Shown here one piece after another: positions 16,703 through 24,750 of a stretch of DNA of 64,000 bases (position 1 is the stretch's first letter; each line of letters begins with the position of its first letter). The DNA is from Thauera sp. 28 (GTDB lineage Bacteria > Pseudomonadota > Gammaproteobacteria > Burkholderiales > Rhodocyclaceae), in contig NZ_AMXA01000007.1 in the NCBI RefSeq assembly GCF_000310145.2, forward strand, positions 94,245-158,244, written 5' to 3'. The position numbers and the translations under genes are program-made. The notes under the pieces are model-generated. The model worked only from the letters and a program-made list of their open reading frames with translations. It was not told the origin of the DNA and ran no database searches.

Positions 16703-18112
16703 TCATGGCACGACCCGGATCTTGCCGCCGGTGACGGCAAGCAGATGGCGCGCCAAGGCTTCGCGCACGCTGTCTTCGCCATGGACGAGGCGTACCTCGG
16801 CCGGCAGGTGGCGCATACGGGTAACGAAGCGAGTGAGGTTGTCGCGGTCGGCATGTGCCGAATAGCCTGCAAGCGTGTGGATGCCGGCACGGATATCGAC
16901 ACGTTCGCCGTCGAGTTCCACGTAACCGCCGCGCGGCCCGTAGGTCTGGATCGCATGCCCGGGCGTGCCGCGCGCCTGATAGCCGACGAAGACGACGTCG
17001 TGGCGAGCGTCGCCGAGCATGGCCTTGAGGTAGTTCACCACCCGGCCACCAGCGCACATGCCGCTGGCGGCAATGACGATAGCCGGTTCGCGACTGCGCG
17101 CGAGGCGGCGTACGTTGGCTTCGTGCAACGCATGACTATCGATCGCGACCAACTGCTCGTAGGAAAGGGGCTTACGCCCGGCGCGCACCCTGGCCTTGGC
17201 CTCTGCATCCCAGAACGGCTGCAATTCCCGGTAGAGCTCGGTGAAACGCAACGCCAATGGTGAGTCGAGAAAGATCCTGAGCTGCGCCCACTGCCCGGCA
17301 AACTCGCCGGGGCGCCGACGCTGCCGGTACAGGATGTCCTCGAATTCGTACAGCAACTCCTGCGTGCGGCCAATGCTGAAAGCCGGGATGATGACCGTGC
17401 CGCCATCACGCAACGCATGCTCGACCACGGCCTGCAGGCGCTCGCGACGGCTGCGGCGATCCTCGTGCGCACGGTCACCATAAGTGCTCTCGAGCACCAC
17501 GACATCGGCCTGCCAAGGCGGCTGCGGCGCGGGCAGCAAGGGCGCATGGGGTGCCCCCAGGTCTCCCGAGAACAGCACCCGCTTGGGCTGCGGCCAAGCC
17601 GCGCCGGAAAGCTCGCATTCGACATAGGCCGAGCCGAGGATGTGACCAGCACGCTGGAGGCGGATGCGGCAGATGGCGTCCGGGCTGCGGTACACCGTAT
17701 GCCACTGGCGGTAGGGCAAGGCGCGGATGCGCGCTTCAACAAGCTTGAGATAGCGCTCGACGATCTCCTTGTTGCGGCTGACACCAAGCTCGAAGGCATC
17801 GGCAAGCACCGTAGGCAACAGCCGCGCCGAGGGCTCGCTGCAGAAGATCGGCCCCTTGAAACCCGCCGCAAGCAGCCAGGGCAGGCGACCGCAATGGTCG
17901 ATGTGCACATGGGTAAGAACGAGCGCACCAATGCCCCTGACCGGGAAGTCGATGTCCAGCCGGTCCGCTGCAGCGCGACCATCGGGCGCGGTCTCGGCGC
18001 CCTGGAACAAGCCGCAGTCGACCAGCAGGCTGTTGTCGTCCTCGATGAAAAGCTGATGGCAGGAGCCGGTCACGCCGTTGCGCGCGCCGTGATGCACGAT
18101 CGTCGGGTTCAT
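16703..18112 (-). CDS. Beta-CASP metallo-beta-lactamase fold RNA-processing-type hydrolase
   Basis: 469 residues. The metallo-beta-lactamase domain has HVHIDHCG (68-75), the HxHxDH zinc motif, followed by AGHILGSAYVE and FSGDLG. The beta-CASP insertion has LESTYGDRAHE, GGTVIIPAFSIGRTQELLYEF and IVIAASGMCAGGRVVNYL. The C-terminal GYSAHADRDNL and VHGEDSVREALA complete the fold. This architecture is shared with CPSF73/Ysh1-type nucleases, so an RNA endonuclease or exonuclease role in the cytoplasm is likely, though no substrate is known for bacterial members of this type. It stands alone, converging 2 bp from the LolA-like gene and downstream of pilR. Confidence 0.9.
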   Translation of the reverse strand: MNPTIVHHGARNGVTGSCHQLFIEDDNSLLVDCGLFQGAETAPDGRAAADRLDIDFPVRGIGALVLTHVHIDHCGRLPWLLAAGFKGPIFCSEPSARLLPTVLADAFELGVSRNKEIVERYLKLVEARIRALPYRQWHTVYRSPDAICRIRLQRAGHILGSAYVECELSGAAWPQPKRVLFSGDLGAPHAPLLPAPQPPWQADVVVLESTYGDRAHEDRRSRRERLQAVVEHALRDGGTVIIPAFSIGRTQELLYEFEDILYRQRRRPGEFAGQWAQLRIFLDSPLALRFTELYRELQPFWDAEAKARVRAGRKPLSYEQLVAIDSHALHEANVRRLARSREPAIVIAASGMCAGGRVVNYLKAMLGDARHDVVFVGYQARGTPGHAIQTYGPRGGYVELDGERVDIRAGIHTLAGYSAHADRDNLTRFVTRMRHLPAEVRLVHGEDSVREALARHLLAVTGGKIRVVP

Positions 18113-18204
18113 GCCGGGATTCTAGCGGCACCACCTATTAATGCCAAATGGAAGTCCGTTCCAGGACGACCCTGCAGCGCCAACCGCTTGCCCTGCCCGA
18201 TGGC

Positions 18205-19626
18205 TTACTCCATGCCCCACTTCTGCAGCCGATAGCGCAGCTGGCGCAAGGTCATGCCGAGGTTGCGCGCCGCCGCACTGCGATTCCAGCGCGTCTGCTC
18301 GAGCGCGCGGATGATGCGCAGACGCTCGGCGTCGTCGGCAGCGGGTTCCTGCCCGGGCTCTCCGCCGCCGCCATGGTCGCCGAAATCGCCTGGCACCTGA
18401 AAGCCAAAAGGCCCCGCGGCACTGTCGGTAAGCCAGCCAGACGCCGTCTGGTCCGGGTAGAGCTCGATGTCGGCGGCGTCGATCTCGTCGCCCTCGCACA
18501 TCGCGCAGGCACGCTCGAGCAGGTTCTCGAGCTCGCGCACATTGCCCGGGAAGGCATAGCCCTGCAGCGCATGCAGCGCGGCGGCCGACAGTCGGCGCGG
18601 CGCCCCGCCCTCACGCGCAGCCAGGCGAGCGAGGATGTGCTCGGCAAGCGCGGGAATGTCCTCACGGCGCTCGCGCAGCGGCGGCATGCGCAAGGTGATG
18701 ACGTTGATGCGGAAGAAGAGGTCCTGGCGGAAGCGCCCTTCCGCGACCAGTCGCCCGAGATCCTGATGCGACGCCGACAACAGGCGCACATCGACCGGCT
18801 CCTCGGCATGGGCGCCGACCGGCCGTACCGCGCGCTCCTGGATGGCGCGCAACAGCTTGACCTGCATGGCCAGCGGCAACTCACCGATCTCGTCCAGAAA
18901 CAGCGTGCCGCCGCTCGCAGCCTGGAACAGGCCCTGCTTGTCGCTGGCCGCGCCGGTGAAGCTGCCCTTGCGATGACCGAAAAACTCGCTTTCCATCAGC
19001 TCGGGCGAGATCGCTCCGCAGTTCACCGGCACAAAGGGCCCGGCGGTACGCGTCCCCAGGCTGTGGATGAAGCGGGCGATGACCTCCTTGCCGGTCCCCG
19101 ACTCACCATGGATGAACACGGGCGCCTGGTTGCGCGCAAGCTTCTCGGCCTGGGCGCGCAACTGCATGAAGGCGGGCGAATGCCCGATCAGGGCACGTTC
19201 GGGCGTGGTTCCCGCAGCCTTATCCCCGGTCGCGCCCAGCCTGAGGGCATGGGTGACGAGCTCGCGCAGGGCCTTGAGCTCGACCGGCTTGGTGACGAAG
19301 TCGAAGGCACCGAGCTTGAGTGCCCTGATCGCGGTCTCGATACTGCCGAATGCGGTGATCACCGCCACCGGCAAGCCCGGGCAGTGTGCCTGGATGTGCT
19401 CCACCAGGCCAAGCCCATCGCCATCGGGTAGCCGCATGTCGGTCAGGCACAGGCGATAACGGCGAGCCTCCAGTCGGGCGATCGCATCGGCGACGGTGCC
19501 CACTGCGTCGCAAGCCAGGCCAAGACGCATCAGCGACAGTTCGAGCAGTTCGCGGATGTCTTCCTCATCGTCGACGATGAGCACGTCGACTGACTGGGGG
19601 CGTTGACGGCGTTCGACGGCATTCAT
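18205..19626 (-). CDS. pilR: Sigma-54-dependent response regulator PilR
   Basis: 473 residues in three domains. The receiver (about 13-125) has the acidic pocket VDDEED and phospho-acceptor Asp63 in LTDMRLP. The AAA+ domain has Walker A GESGTGKE (174-181), the sigma-54 contact loop as GSFTGA (221-226; Ser in place of the usual Ala, as also seen in PilR proteins) and LFLDEIGELP. The C-terminus is a Fis-type helix-turn-helix (NRSAAARNLGMTLRQLRYRL). Together with the histidine kinase, whose stop it overlaps as ATGA, it should activate sigma-54 promoters, classically type IV pilin. No pilin gene lies nearby. The wording after the GSFTGA loop (SDKQGLFQAA) supports PilR over other NtrC-type regulators. 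Confidence 0.9.
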   Translation of the reverse strand: MNAVERRQRPQSVDVLIVDDEEDIRELLELSLMRLGLACDAVGTVADAIARLEARRYRLCLTDMRLPDGDGLGLVEHIQAHCPGLPVAVITAFGSIETAIRALKLGAFDFVTKPVELKALRELVTHALRLGATGDKAAGTTPERALIGHSPAFMQLRAQAEKLARNQAPVFIHGESGTGKEVIARFIHSLGTRTAGPFVPVNCGAISPELMESEFFGHRKGSFTGAASDKQGLFQAASGGTLFLDEIGELPLAMQVKLLRAIQERAVRPVGAHAEEPVDVRLLSASHQDLGRLVAEGRFRQDLFFRINVITLRMPPLRERREDIPALAEHILARLAAREGGAPRRLSAAALHALQGYAFPGNVRELENLLERACAMCEGDEIDAADIELYPDQTASGWLTDSAAGPFGFQVPGDFGDHGGGGEPGQEPAADDAERLRIIRALEQTRWNRSAAARNLGMTLRQLRYRLQKWGME

Positions 19627-21203
19627 GGTGTCGTGCGTCCGGTAAGAACCAGGTGGGCGCCCTGGGTGGAGGGCGCAAGCTCTAGCGTGGCGTCGTTGGC
19701 CTCGGCAAGCTCGCGTGCGATGTAAAGGCCCAGCCCCGTGCCCTTGGGGTGGGTGGTGAAGAAGGGCTCGAACAACTGCGCGCGCATCGCCTCATCGAAG
19801 CCCGGGCCGTCGTCGCTGACGTGCAGCGCCGCGCGCCCCCCAGCCAGGAGTTCGGCACTCAAGCGCACCGAGCCCGGCGCACCCGAGCAATAGCGGCTGG
19901 CATTTGCAAGCAGGTTGTCGAGGACCTGATGCAGATGGGCACGATCAATCGCAAAGGTTAGACCAGGGTCGATGTCGACATGGTACAGGCCCTCTTCCTG
20001 GGCAGCGCGGAACACCCTGGCGTCGATCACCTCGGCGACGAAGGCGGCAAGCGGCAGCGCCTCGGGCATCGCCTGTTCGCGCCGGCCCAGCGCCAGCACG
20101 TCGCGAATCATGCGCTCGATACGGTGGGCATTGTCGTTGATGATGCGCACGAGCCTGAGCTGCATCTCGCCGCGCTTCTCCTCACGCAACAGTTCGGCCG
20201 CCTGGGTGACGGCCGACAAGGGGTTGCGGATCTCATGCGCCATGCTGGCGGTCAGCCGTCCGAGTGCCGCCAGCTTGATCTGCTGCAAGTGGCGCTGAAT
20301 GTCCTCGAAGTCGGTCAGATAAAGCAGCGTATCGCCCGCGGCTGCGCTCCCGGCCTCTCCCGCCACGCTGCGGCAACGCAGCAGACGGCCGTCCGCGCCG
20401 ATACGCAGCAAGCGCCCCTCGTCACCAAGCGCCCCCTGCAGGATCGGTCTGAAACCCTCGTCGAGGTCGGCCAGCGCCAAGCCCTCGAGGGCTTCCGCGC
20501 TCGAGTGGGTCAGGCCCAGCAGCGCTATCGCCTGCGCGTTCAGGTGCAGGATCCTGCCCTGCGCATCGACCACGATCACGCCGTCCTGCATGTCGCGGAT
20601 GATGTGCTCGCTGACCGCCTGTTGCTTGGCGAGCGCCAAACCACGCTCGGCGGCCAGGGTGGCGTTGGCCTTGGCGCGCAGGGCAAGCAGGCGGGCGACG
20701 AGGGCGATGCCGAAGAAGCCCGCGCAGAATATGCCCACCTGCAGGAAATCGACCGAGTCGCTGCCTGCCGCATGGCGCCAGGCGTTCTCGATGAGCACCG
20801 CCAGGGTGGCCAGGGCCGCGAAGAACAGCACCATCCGCCCTTCCATGACCAGGCCCGCGCCCGCGAGCACGATCATCATCAGCACCGGCATACCGCTGCG
20901 GTAACCGCCGCTCGCCCACATGATGACGGACAGTGCGAGCACATCGACCAGTACCTGCAGGATGATGACACGCTCTGCGCCGAGACGCCGCGACGCATCG
21001 GGGAAACCGAGCGCGAGAACCAGGCCCAGGTAGGCAAAGGCTGCGACCTGGAACACCAATGGTCGCTCCCCGCCCAGGCCGAGGTCGCGGCCCGCGACAA
21101 GGAACAGCCCGGCCATGAGCAGCCGGAACAGGTTCAGGTAGCGAAGCGACGTGCTGCGGGTGCGTTCGACCTCGGCAGCCGCGGCCGCTGATTCAGTGCG
21201 CAC
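19623..21203 (-). CDS. pilS: Sensor histidine kinase PilS
   Basis: About 526 residues. The N-terminal half has six hydrophobic helices (roughly residues 22-190), as in PilS. A PAS-like region (DMQDGVIVVDAQGRILHLNAQA) follows, then the dimerisation/phosphoacceptor helix with ASMAHEIRNPLSAVTQA (His in HEIRNP). The ATPase domain has DNLLANA, DDGPGFDE and GTGLGLYIARE boxes. It would autophosphorylate and pass phosphate to PilR, encoded next with a 4-bp overlap. The start is uncertain: GTG 21203 overlaps the preceding small gene by 11 bp and is preferred; ATG 21278 in the same frame would overlap it by about 86 bp. Ligand unknown. Confidence 0.9.
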   Translation of the reverse strand: MRTESAAAAAEVERTRSTSLRYLNLFRLLMAGLFLVAGRDLGLGGERPLVFQVAAFAYLGLVLALGFPDASRRLGAERVIILQVLVDVLALSVIMWASGGYRSGMPVLMMIVLAGAGLVMEGRMVLFFAALATLAVLIENAWRHAAGSDSVDFLQVGIFCAGFFGIALVARLLALRAKANATLAAERGLALAKQQAVSEHIIRDMQDGVIVVDAQGRILHLNAQAIALLGLTHSSAEALEGLALADLDEGFRPILQGALGDEGRLLRIGADGRLLRCRSVAGEAGSAAAGDTLLYLTDFEDIQRHLQQIKLAALGRLTASMAHEIRNPLSAVTQAAELLREEKRGEMQLRLVRIINDNAHRIERMIRDVLALGRREQAMPEALPLAAFVAEVIDARVFRAAQEEGLYHVDIDPGLTFAIDRAHLHQVLDNLLANASRYCSGAPGSVRLSAELLAGGRAALHVSDDGPGFDEAMRAQLFEPFFTTHPKGTGLGLYIARELAEANDATLELAPSTQGAHLVLTGRTTP

Positions 21204-21441
21204 GTGGTCCGGCGCGACGATGGGCGTCGCAACAGTAAAAAGCCCGCTCGTCGGACACCCCTTCGGACTCGGGCACATTCACGCCGCAATGTGCGCACTC
21301 GAGCATCCGCTCGGGTGCGGCACGCTCTTTCCTGGCGGCGCGGCGCGCAGCAAATCCACCCTGGTCCTTGAAGCGCCGCAAGGCTGCACGCAACCACCAG
21401 ATGGCAATGAAGACGAGGATCAGGATGAGCAGATTGCGCAC
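21193..21441 (-). CDS. Small PP0621-type membrane protein with C-terminal zinc ribbon
   Basis: 82 residues from GTG 21441 (VRNLLILILVFIAIWWLRAALRR): one N-terminal membrane helix followed by a basic linker (FAARRAARKERAAPE). The soluble C-terminus has CAHCG and, about 20 residues on, FYCCDAHRR, giving a CxxC...CC zinc-ribbon arrangement. Proteins of this design, usually next to pilS in beta- and gammaproteobacteria, belong to the PP0621 family; their function is unknown. It overlaps the preferred pilS start, so the two are likely cotranscribed. The ribosome-binding site is weak, and the upstream extension of the frame has no membrane-protein character. Confidence 0.8.
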   Translation of the reverse strand: MRNLLILILVFIAIWWLRAALRRFKDQGGFAARRAARKERAAPERMLECAHCGVNVPESEGVSDERAFYCCDAHRRAGPRAH

Positions 21442-21574
21442 GTTGAAGGGCGCAGACCCTGCGCCACGGCAGTGGAAACGCCCGGATTCTAGCACGCCCC
21501 CCCTACGGCCATTGCCCACGGCGGGCGCGGGTTTGCGACAATAAGGCCCCTGCTCCCGACCGCATCGCCGCGCC

Positions 21575-22732
21575 ATGCCATCCTTTCCTGCTCCCCTCGC
21601 CTCCCGCCTGCCCGCCGTCGGCACGACGATCTTCACCGTGATGTCGCGCCTGGCCCAGGAGTGCGGCGCCATCAACCTGTCCCAGGGCTTTCCCGATTTC
21701 AACGCCGAGGACGTGTTGTTCGAGCGCGTCGCACATTGGATGCGCACCGGCCACAACCAGTACGCGCCGATGGCCGGCTGCCTTGCGCTGCGCGCGGCAA
21801 TCGCCGCCAAGGTCGAGACGCTGTATGGCACGGCCTATGACGAGGAGTCCGAGATCACCGTCACCGCGGGCGCCACCCAGGCCTTGTTCACCGCCGTGAC
21901 TGCATGCGTGCATCCCGGCGACGAGGTCATCGTGTTCGAGCCGGTGTACGACTCCTACGTGCCCGCGATCGAGCTCGCCGGCGGCACGCCGGTGCGGCTG
22001 CAGCTCTCCGCCCCCGACTACCGCCCGGACTGGGAGGCGGTGGCCGCGGCGATAACGCCGCGCACGCGCATGATCATGATCAACACCCCGCACAACCCCA
22101 CCGCGACCATCTGGACGCGCGCCGACCTCGACCGCCTGGCTGCGCTCACGCGTGGCACCGGCATCATCGTGGTGGCCGACGAGGTCTACGAGCATATCGT
22201 GTTCGATGGCGCCAGCCACGCAAGCTGCGCCGCCCACCCCGAACTGGCGGCGCGCAGCTTCGTGGTCTCGAGCTTCGGCAAGACCTACCACATTACCGGC
22301 TGGAAGGTCGGCTACGTACTGGCGCCGCGCGAGCTCATGGCAGAGTTCCGCAAGGTGCACCAGTTCAATGTGTTCACGGTGAACACCCCGGTTCAACTCG
22401 CGCTCGCCGACTACATGGCCGACGCCGGCCGCCACACCGGACTGGCCGCCTTCTACCAGGCCAAGCGCAACTACTTCCGTGCCGCACTGGCCAACTCTCG
22501 CTTCGATCTGCTGCCCGCGCACGGCACCTACTTCCAGCTCGCCCGCTACGAGCGCATCAGCGCACTCGGCGACACGTCCTTCTGCGAACACCTGACCCGC
22601 AAGGTGGGCGTGGCCGCCATACCCGTATCGGCCTTTTTCGCAGACGGTCGCGACGAACGCGTGATCCGTTTCTGCTTTGCCAAGAACGAAACCACCCTGG
22701 CCGCAGCCTGCGAACGGCTCAATGCCATTTGA
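21575..22732 (+). CDS. PLP-dependent class I/II aminotransferase (methionine aminotransferase, YbdL/MtnE type)
   Basis: 385 residues, fold type I. NLSQGFPDF near the start and YAPMAGCLALRAAIA are typical of the glutamine/methionine-preferring group (YbdL). TPHNPTATIW and VVADEVYEHIVFDG surround the cofactor, and SSFGKTYHITGWKVGY contains the Schiff-base lysine. YbdL/MtnE enzymes make methionine from 2-keto-4-methylthiobutyrate, the last step of methionine salvage. That role fits the mtnA gene 112 bp downstream on the same strand. It could equally act as a broad kynurenine/glutamine transaminase. It is transcribed divergently from the small zinc-ribbon gene, across 133 bp. Confidence 0.88.
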   Translation: MPSFPAPLASRLPAVGTTIFTVMSRLAQECGAINLSQGFPDFNAEDVLFERVAHWMRTGHNQYAPMAGCLALRAAIAAKVETLYGTAYDEESEITVTAGATQALFTAVTACVHPGDEVIVFEPVYDSYVPAIELAGGTPVRLQLSAPDYRPDWEAVAAAITPRTRMIMINTPHNPTATIWTRADLDRLAALTRGTGIIVVADEVYEHIVFDGASHASCAAHPELAARSFVVSSFGKTYHITGWKVGYVLAPRELMAEFRKVHQFNVFTVNTPVQLALADYMADAGRHTGLAAFYQAKRNYFRAALANSRFDLLPAHGTYFQLARYERISALGDTSFCEHLTRKVGVAAIPVSAFFADGRDERVIRFCFAKNETTLAAACERLNAI

Positions 22733-22844
22733 GCGACTTCCCGGGCACGGACCGGGCGCGCTGCAGACAGCGCCCAGGCCGGCACGGCGCGGGGCACGAC
22801 TACCCCAACTCGATTACTCGATCCACGCTGGACAACCGATAAGC

Positions 22845-23936
22845 ATGTTCCAACAACCGATCCCCACCCTGTTCCGTGACGGCGACCGCCTGCTGGTCCT
22901 CGACCAGACCTTGCTGCCCTTTCGCACCGAACGCGCCGCCCTGAGCACCCTGGACGATGTGGCTGCCGCCATCCGCGACATGCAGGTGCGCGGCGCCCCC
23001 CTGATCGGCGCCACCGCAGCCTTCGGCGTGGCACTCGCACTCGAGCGGCAGGGTGCCGACGACCGCAGCTTGCAGCACGCCCTCACCGTACTGGGCGCAA
23101 CCCGCCCGACCGCAGTCAACCTGCACTGGGCGCTGGCGCGCATGGACACGGCGCTGCGGCCGCTGCGGCCCGCGCAGCGGCTAGCTGCGGCGTGGGCCGC
23201 AGCGGAAGCCATACGGCTCGACGATGCACAGACATGCGATGCGATCGGCCGCCACGGCCTGGACATCCTGCGCGCGCTGGCAGCAACTCGCACGCGCCCG
23301 CTGCGCATCATGACGCACTGCAACGCCGGCTGGCTTGCCACCTGCGGCGCCGGCACCGCGCTGGCGCCGATCTACGCCGCGCAGGCCGCGGGGCTCGCAG
23401 TCGAGGTCTTCGTCAGCGAAACCCGTCCGCGCAACCAGGGCCTGCTCACAGCCTGGGAACTGCGCGCCGCAGGCGTCGCCCACGTACTGATCGCCGACAA
23501 TGCCGCCGGCCTGCTGCTGATGCGCGGCGAGGTGGACCTCGTCATCACCGGCGCCGATCGAATCGCTGCCAACGGTGACAGCGCCAACAAGGTCGGCACC
23601 TACCTGAAGGCGCTCGCCGCACAGGCGGCCGGCGTACCCTTCTACATCGCAGCACCGCACTCGACGCTCGACTTCAGCTGCCCGGACGGGGCTGCGATCC
23701 CGATCGAGGACCGCGGCGCGGACGAGGTTTGCCGGCTGCGCGGCGTCACCCCTTCGCCCGGAACCGAGGACGACGAGGGCGAGATCGCCACCGTGCGCCT
23801 GGCCCCGATGGACACCCGCGTCGCCAACCCCGCCTTCGACGTGACCCCGGCGGCACTGATCCGCGGCATCATCACCGAACGCGGCGTGGTCGCCGCAGGC
23901 GAGTTGGCGGCGCTGTACCCGGAGCGCCGCCAATGA
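22845..23936 (+). CDS. mtnA: S-methyl-5-thioribose-1-phosphate isomerase
   Basis: 363 residues from ATG 22845 (MFQQPIPTLFRDGDRLLVLDQT). It converts methylthioribose-1-phosphate to methylthioribulose-1-phosphate. Conserved blocks of the eIF2B-like isomerase family are present: DMQVRGAPLIGATAAFG, ILTHCNAG-type MTHCNAGWLATCGAGTAL with the catalytic cysteine, SETRPRNQG, and ITGADRIAANGDSANKVGTY with the catalytic aspartate. Length is normal. A longer open frame upstream has no homologous content and was not used. It ends in an ATGA overlap with the aldolase gene, indicating coupled translation of two consecutive steps of the same pathway. Confidence 0.95.
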   Translation: MFQQPIPTLFRDGDRLLVLDQTLLPFRTERAALSTLDDVAAAIRDMQVRGAPLIGATAAFGVALALERQGADDRSLQHALTVLGATRPTAVNLHWALARMDTALRPLRPAQRLAAAWAAAEAIRLDDAQTCDAIGRHGLDILRALAATRTRPLRIMTHCNAGWLATCGAGTALAPIYAAQAAGLAVEVFVSETRPRNQGLLTAWELRAAGVAHVLIADNAAGLLLMRGEVDLVITGADRIAANGDSANKVGTYLKALAAQAAGVPFYIAAPHSTLDFSCPDGAAIPIEDRGADEVCRLRGVTPSPGTEDDEGEIATVRLAPMDTRVANPAFDVTPAALIRGIITERGVVAAGELAALYPERRQ

Positions 23937-24622
23937 ACGGCCACGGCCCGGCTCGCACCACAGCGGGCACAGCGACAGACGAGACGGCCCTGCGCACCAC
24001 CCTGCTCGACACCCTGCGCGCCATGGGCGCGGCACGCCTGAACGTGGGTACGGCGGGCAATGCCAGCGTACGGCTGGACGGCGGGGACATGCTCATCACC
24101 CCCAGCGGCGTGCCTGCCGAGCGCTGCCGCCCCGAGGACATGGCGGTGGTGGCGGCGGACGGCAGCCCGCGCGGGGCGCTCGCCCCATCGTCGGAGTGGC
24201 AACTGCACCGCGACATCTATGCCGCCTTTCCGGCGGCGGGAGCGGTGCTGCATGCCCACGCCCCCTTTGCCACCGCATTGGCTTGCCAGCGGCAGGAGAT
24301 CCCGCCCTTCCACTACATGATCGCGCGCTTCGGTGGCAGCACGGTGCGCTGTGCACGCTACGCCACATTCGGCACCCAGACACTTTCCGATGCCACGACG
24401 GCAGCGCTGCAGGACCGCAACGCCTGCCTGCTGGCAAACCACGGCATGGTCGTTTTCGGTCGCGACCTCGAGCATGCATTGGCGCTGGCGATCGAGTTCG
24501 AGACCCTGTGCGAACAATACTGGCGCACCCTGCAGATCGGCACGCCAGTGCTGCTCTCGGCGGCAGAGATGGACGAGGTCATCGAGCGCTTCCGTTGGTA
24601 CGGCAAGGCGCGCAAGGCATGA
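23933..24622 (+). CDS. Class II aldolase, FucA-like (methylthioribulose-1-phosphate aldolase or dehydratase candidate)
   Basis: 229 residues. After a 20-residue polar leader it follows the fuculose-1-phosphate aldolase pattern: NVGTAGNASVR, ITPSGVP, SSEWQLHRDIYAAFP with a catalytic Glu, HAHAPFATALACQ supplying two zinc histidines, HYMIARFGGSTVRCARYATFGT and LLANHGMVVFG with the third histidine. The resemblance is to FucA throughout, including the FxxYG C-terminus. Coupled to mtnA by ATGA, it should act on methylthioribulose-1-phosphate. It may dehydrate it (MtnB, methionine salvage) or cleave it to dihydroxyacetone phosphate and methylthioacetaldehyde (Ald2, DHAP shunt). The FucA-like wording favours the aldolase, but the sequence alone does not settle it. 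Confidence 0.85.
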   Translation: MNGHGPARTTAGTATDETALRTTLLDTLRAMGAARLNVGTAGNASVRLDGGDMLITPSGVPAERCRPEDMAVVAADGSPRGALAPSSEWQLHRDIYAAFPAAGAVLHAHAPFATALACQRQEIPPFHYMIARFGGSTVRCARYATFGTQTLSDATTAALQDRNACLLANHGMVVFGRDLEHALALAIEFETLCEQYWRTLQIGTPVLLSAAEMDEVIERFRWYGKARKA

Positions 24623-24642
24623 CCGCCCACCGGTCAACGTGA

Positions 24643-24685
24643 AAGCCCCTGCGCGAACGGGAGGCGTTCGTCCGCGCAGGGGCTT
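24643..24685. terminator. Strong hairpin after the mtnA operon (putative terminator)
   Basis: AAGCCCCTGCGCG (24643-24655) pairs perfectly with CGCGCAGGGGCTT (24673-24685), and an inner GAACG/CGTTC helix extends it. It lies 20 bp after the aldolase stop, between convergent genes. There is no run of T, so termination would have to be Rho-assisted or hairpin-only. Confidence 0.6.
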
Positions 24686-24707
24686 GGCGCCGGAACACGG
24701 CGCGGGG

Positions 24708-24727
24708 GGGCGGCTGCGGGGCCGCCC
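24708..24727. terminator. Second hairpin, 3' of ftsZ
   Basis: GGGCGGC (24708-24714) and GCCGCCC (24721-24727) form a perfect 7-bp stem with a 6-base loop; the 12-bp palindrome CCCTGATCAGGG follows at 24725-24736. It sits 24 bp beyond the ftsZ stop and may serve minus-strand transcripts. Confidence 0.4.
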
Positions 24728-24750
24728 TGATCAGGGTCGGAGCCGGTGAA

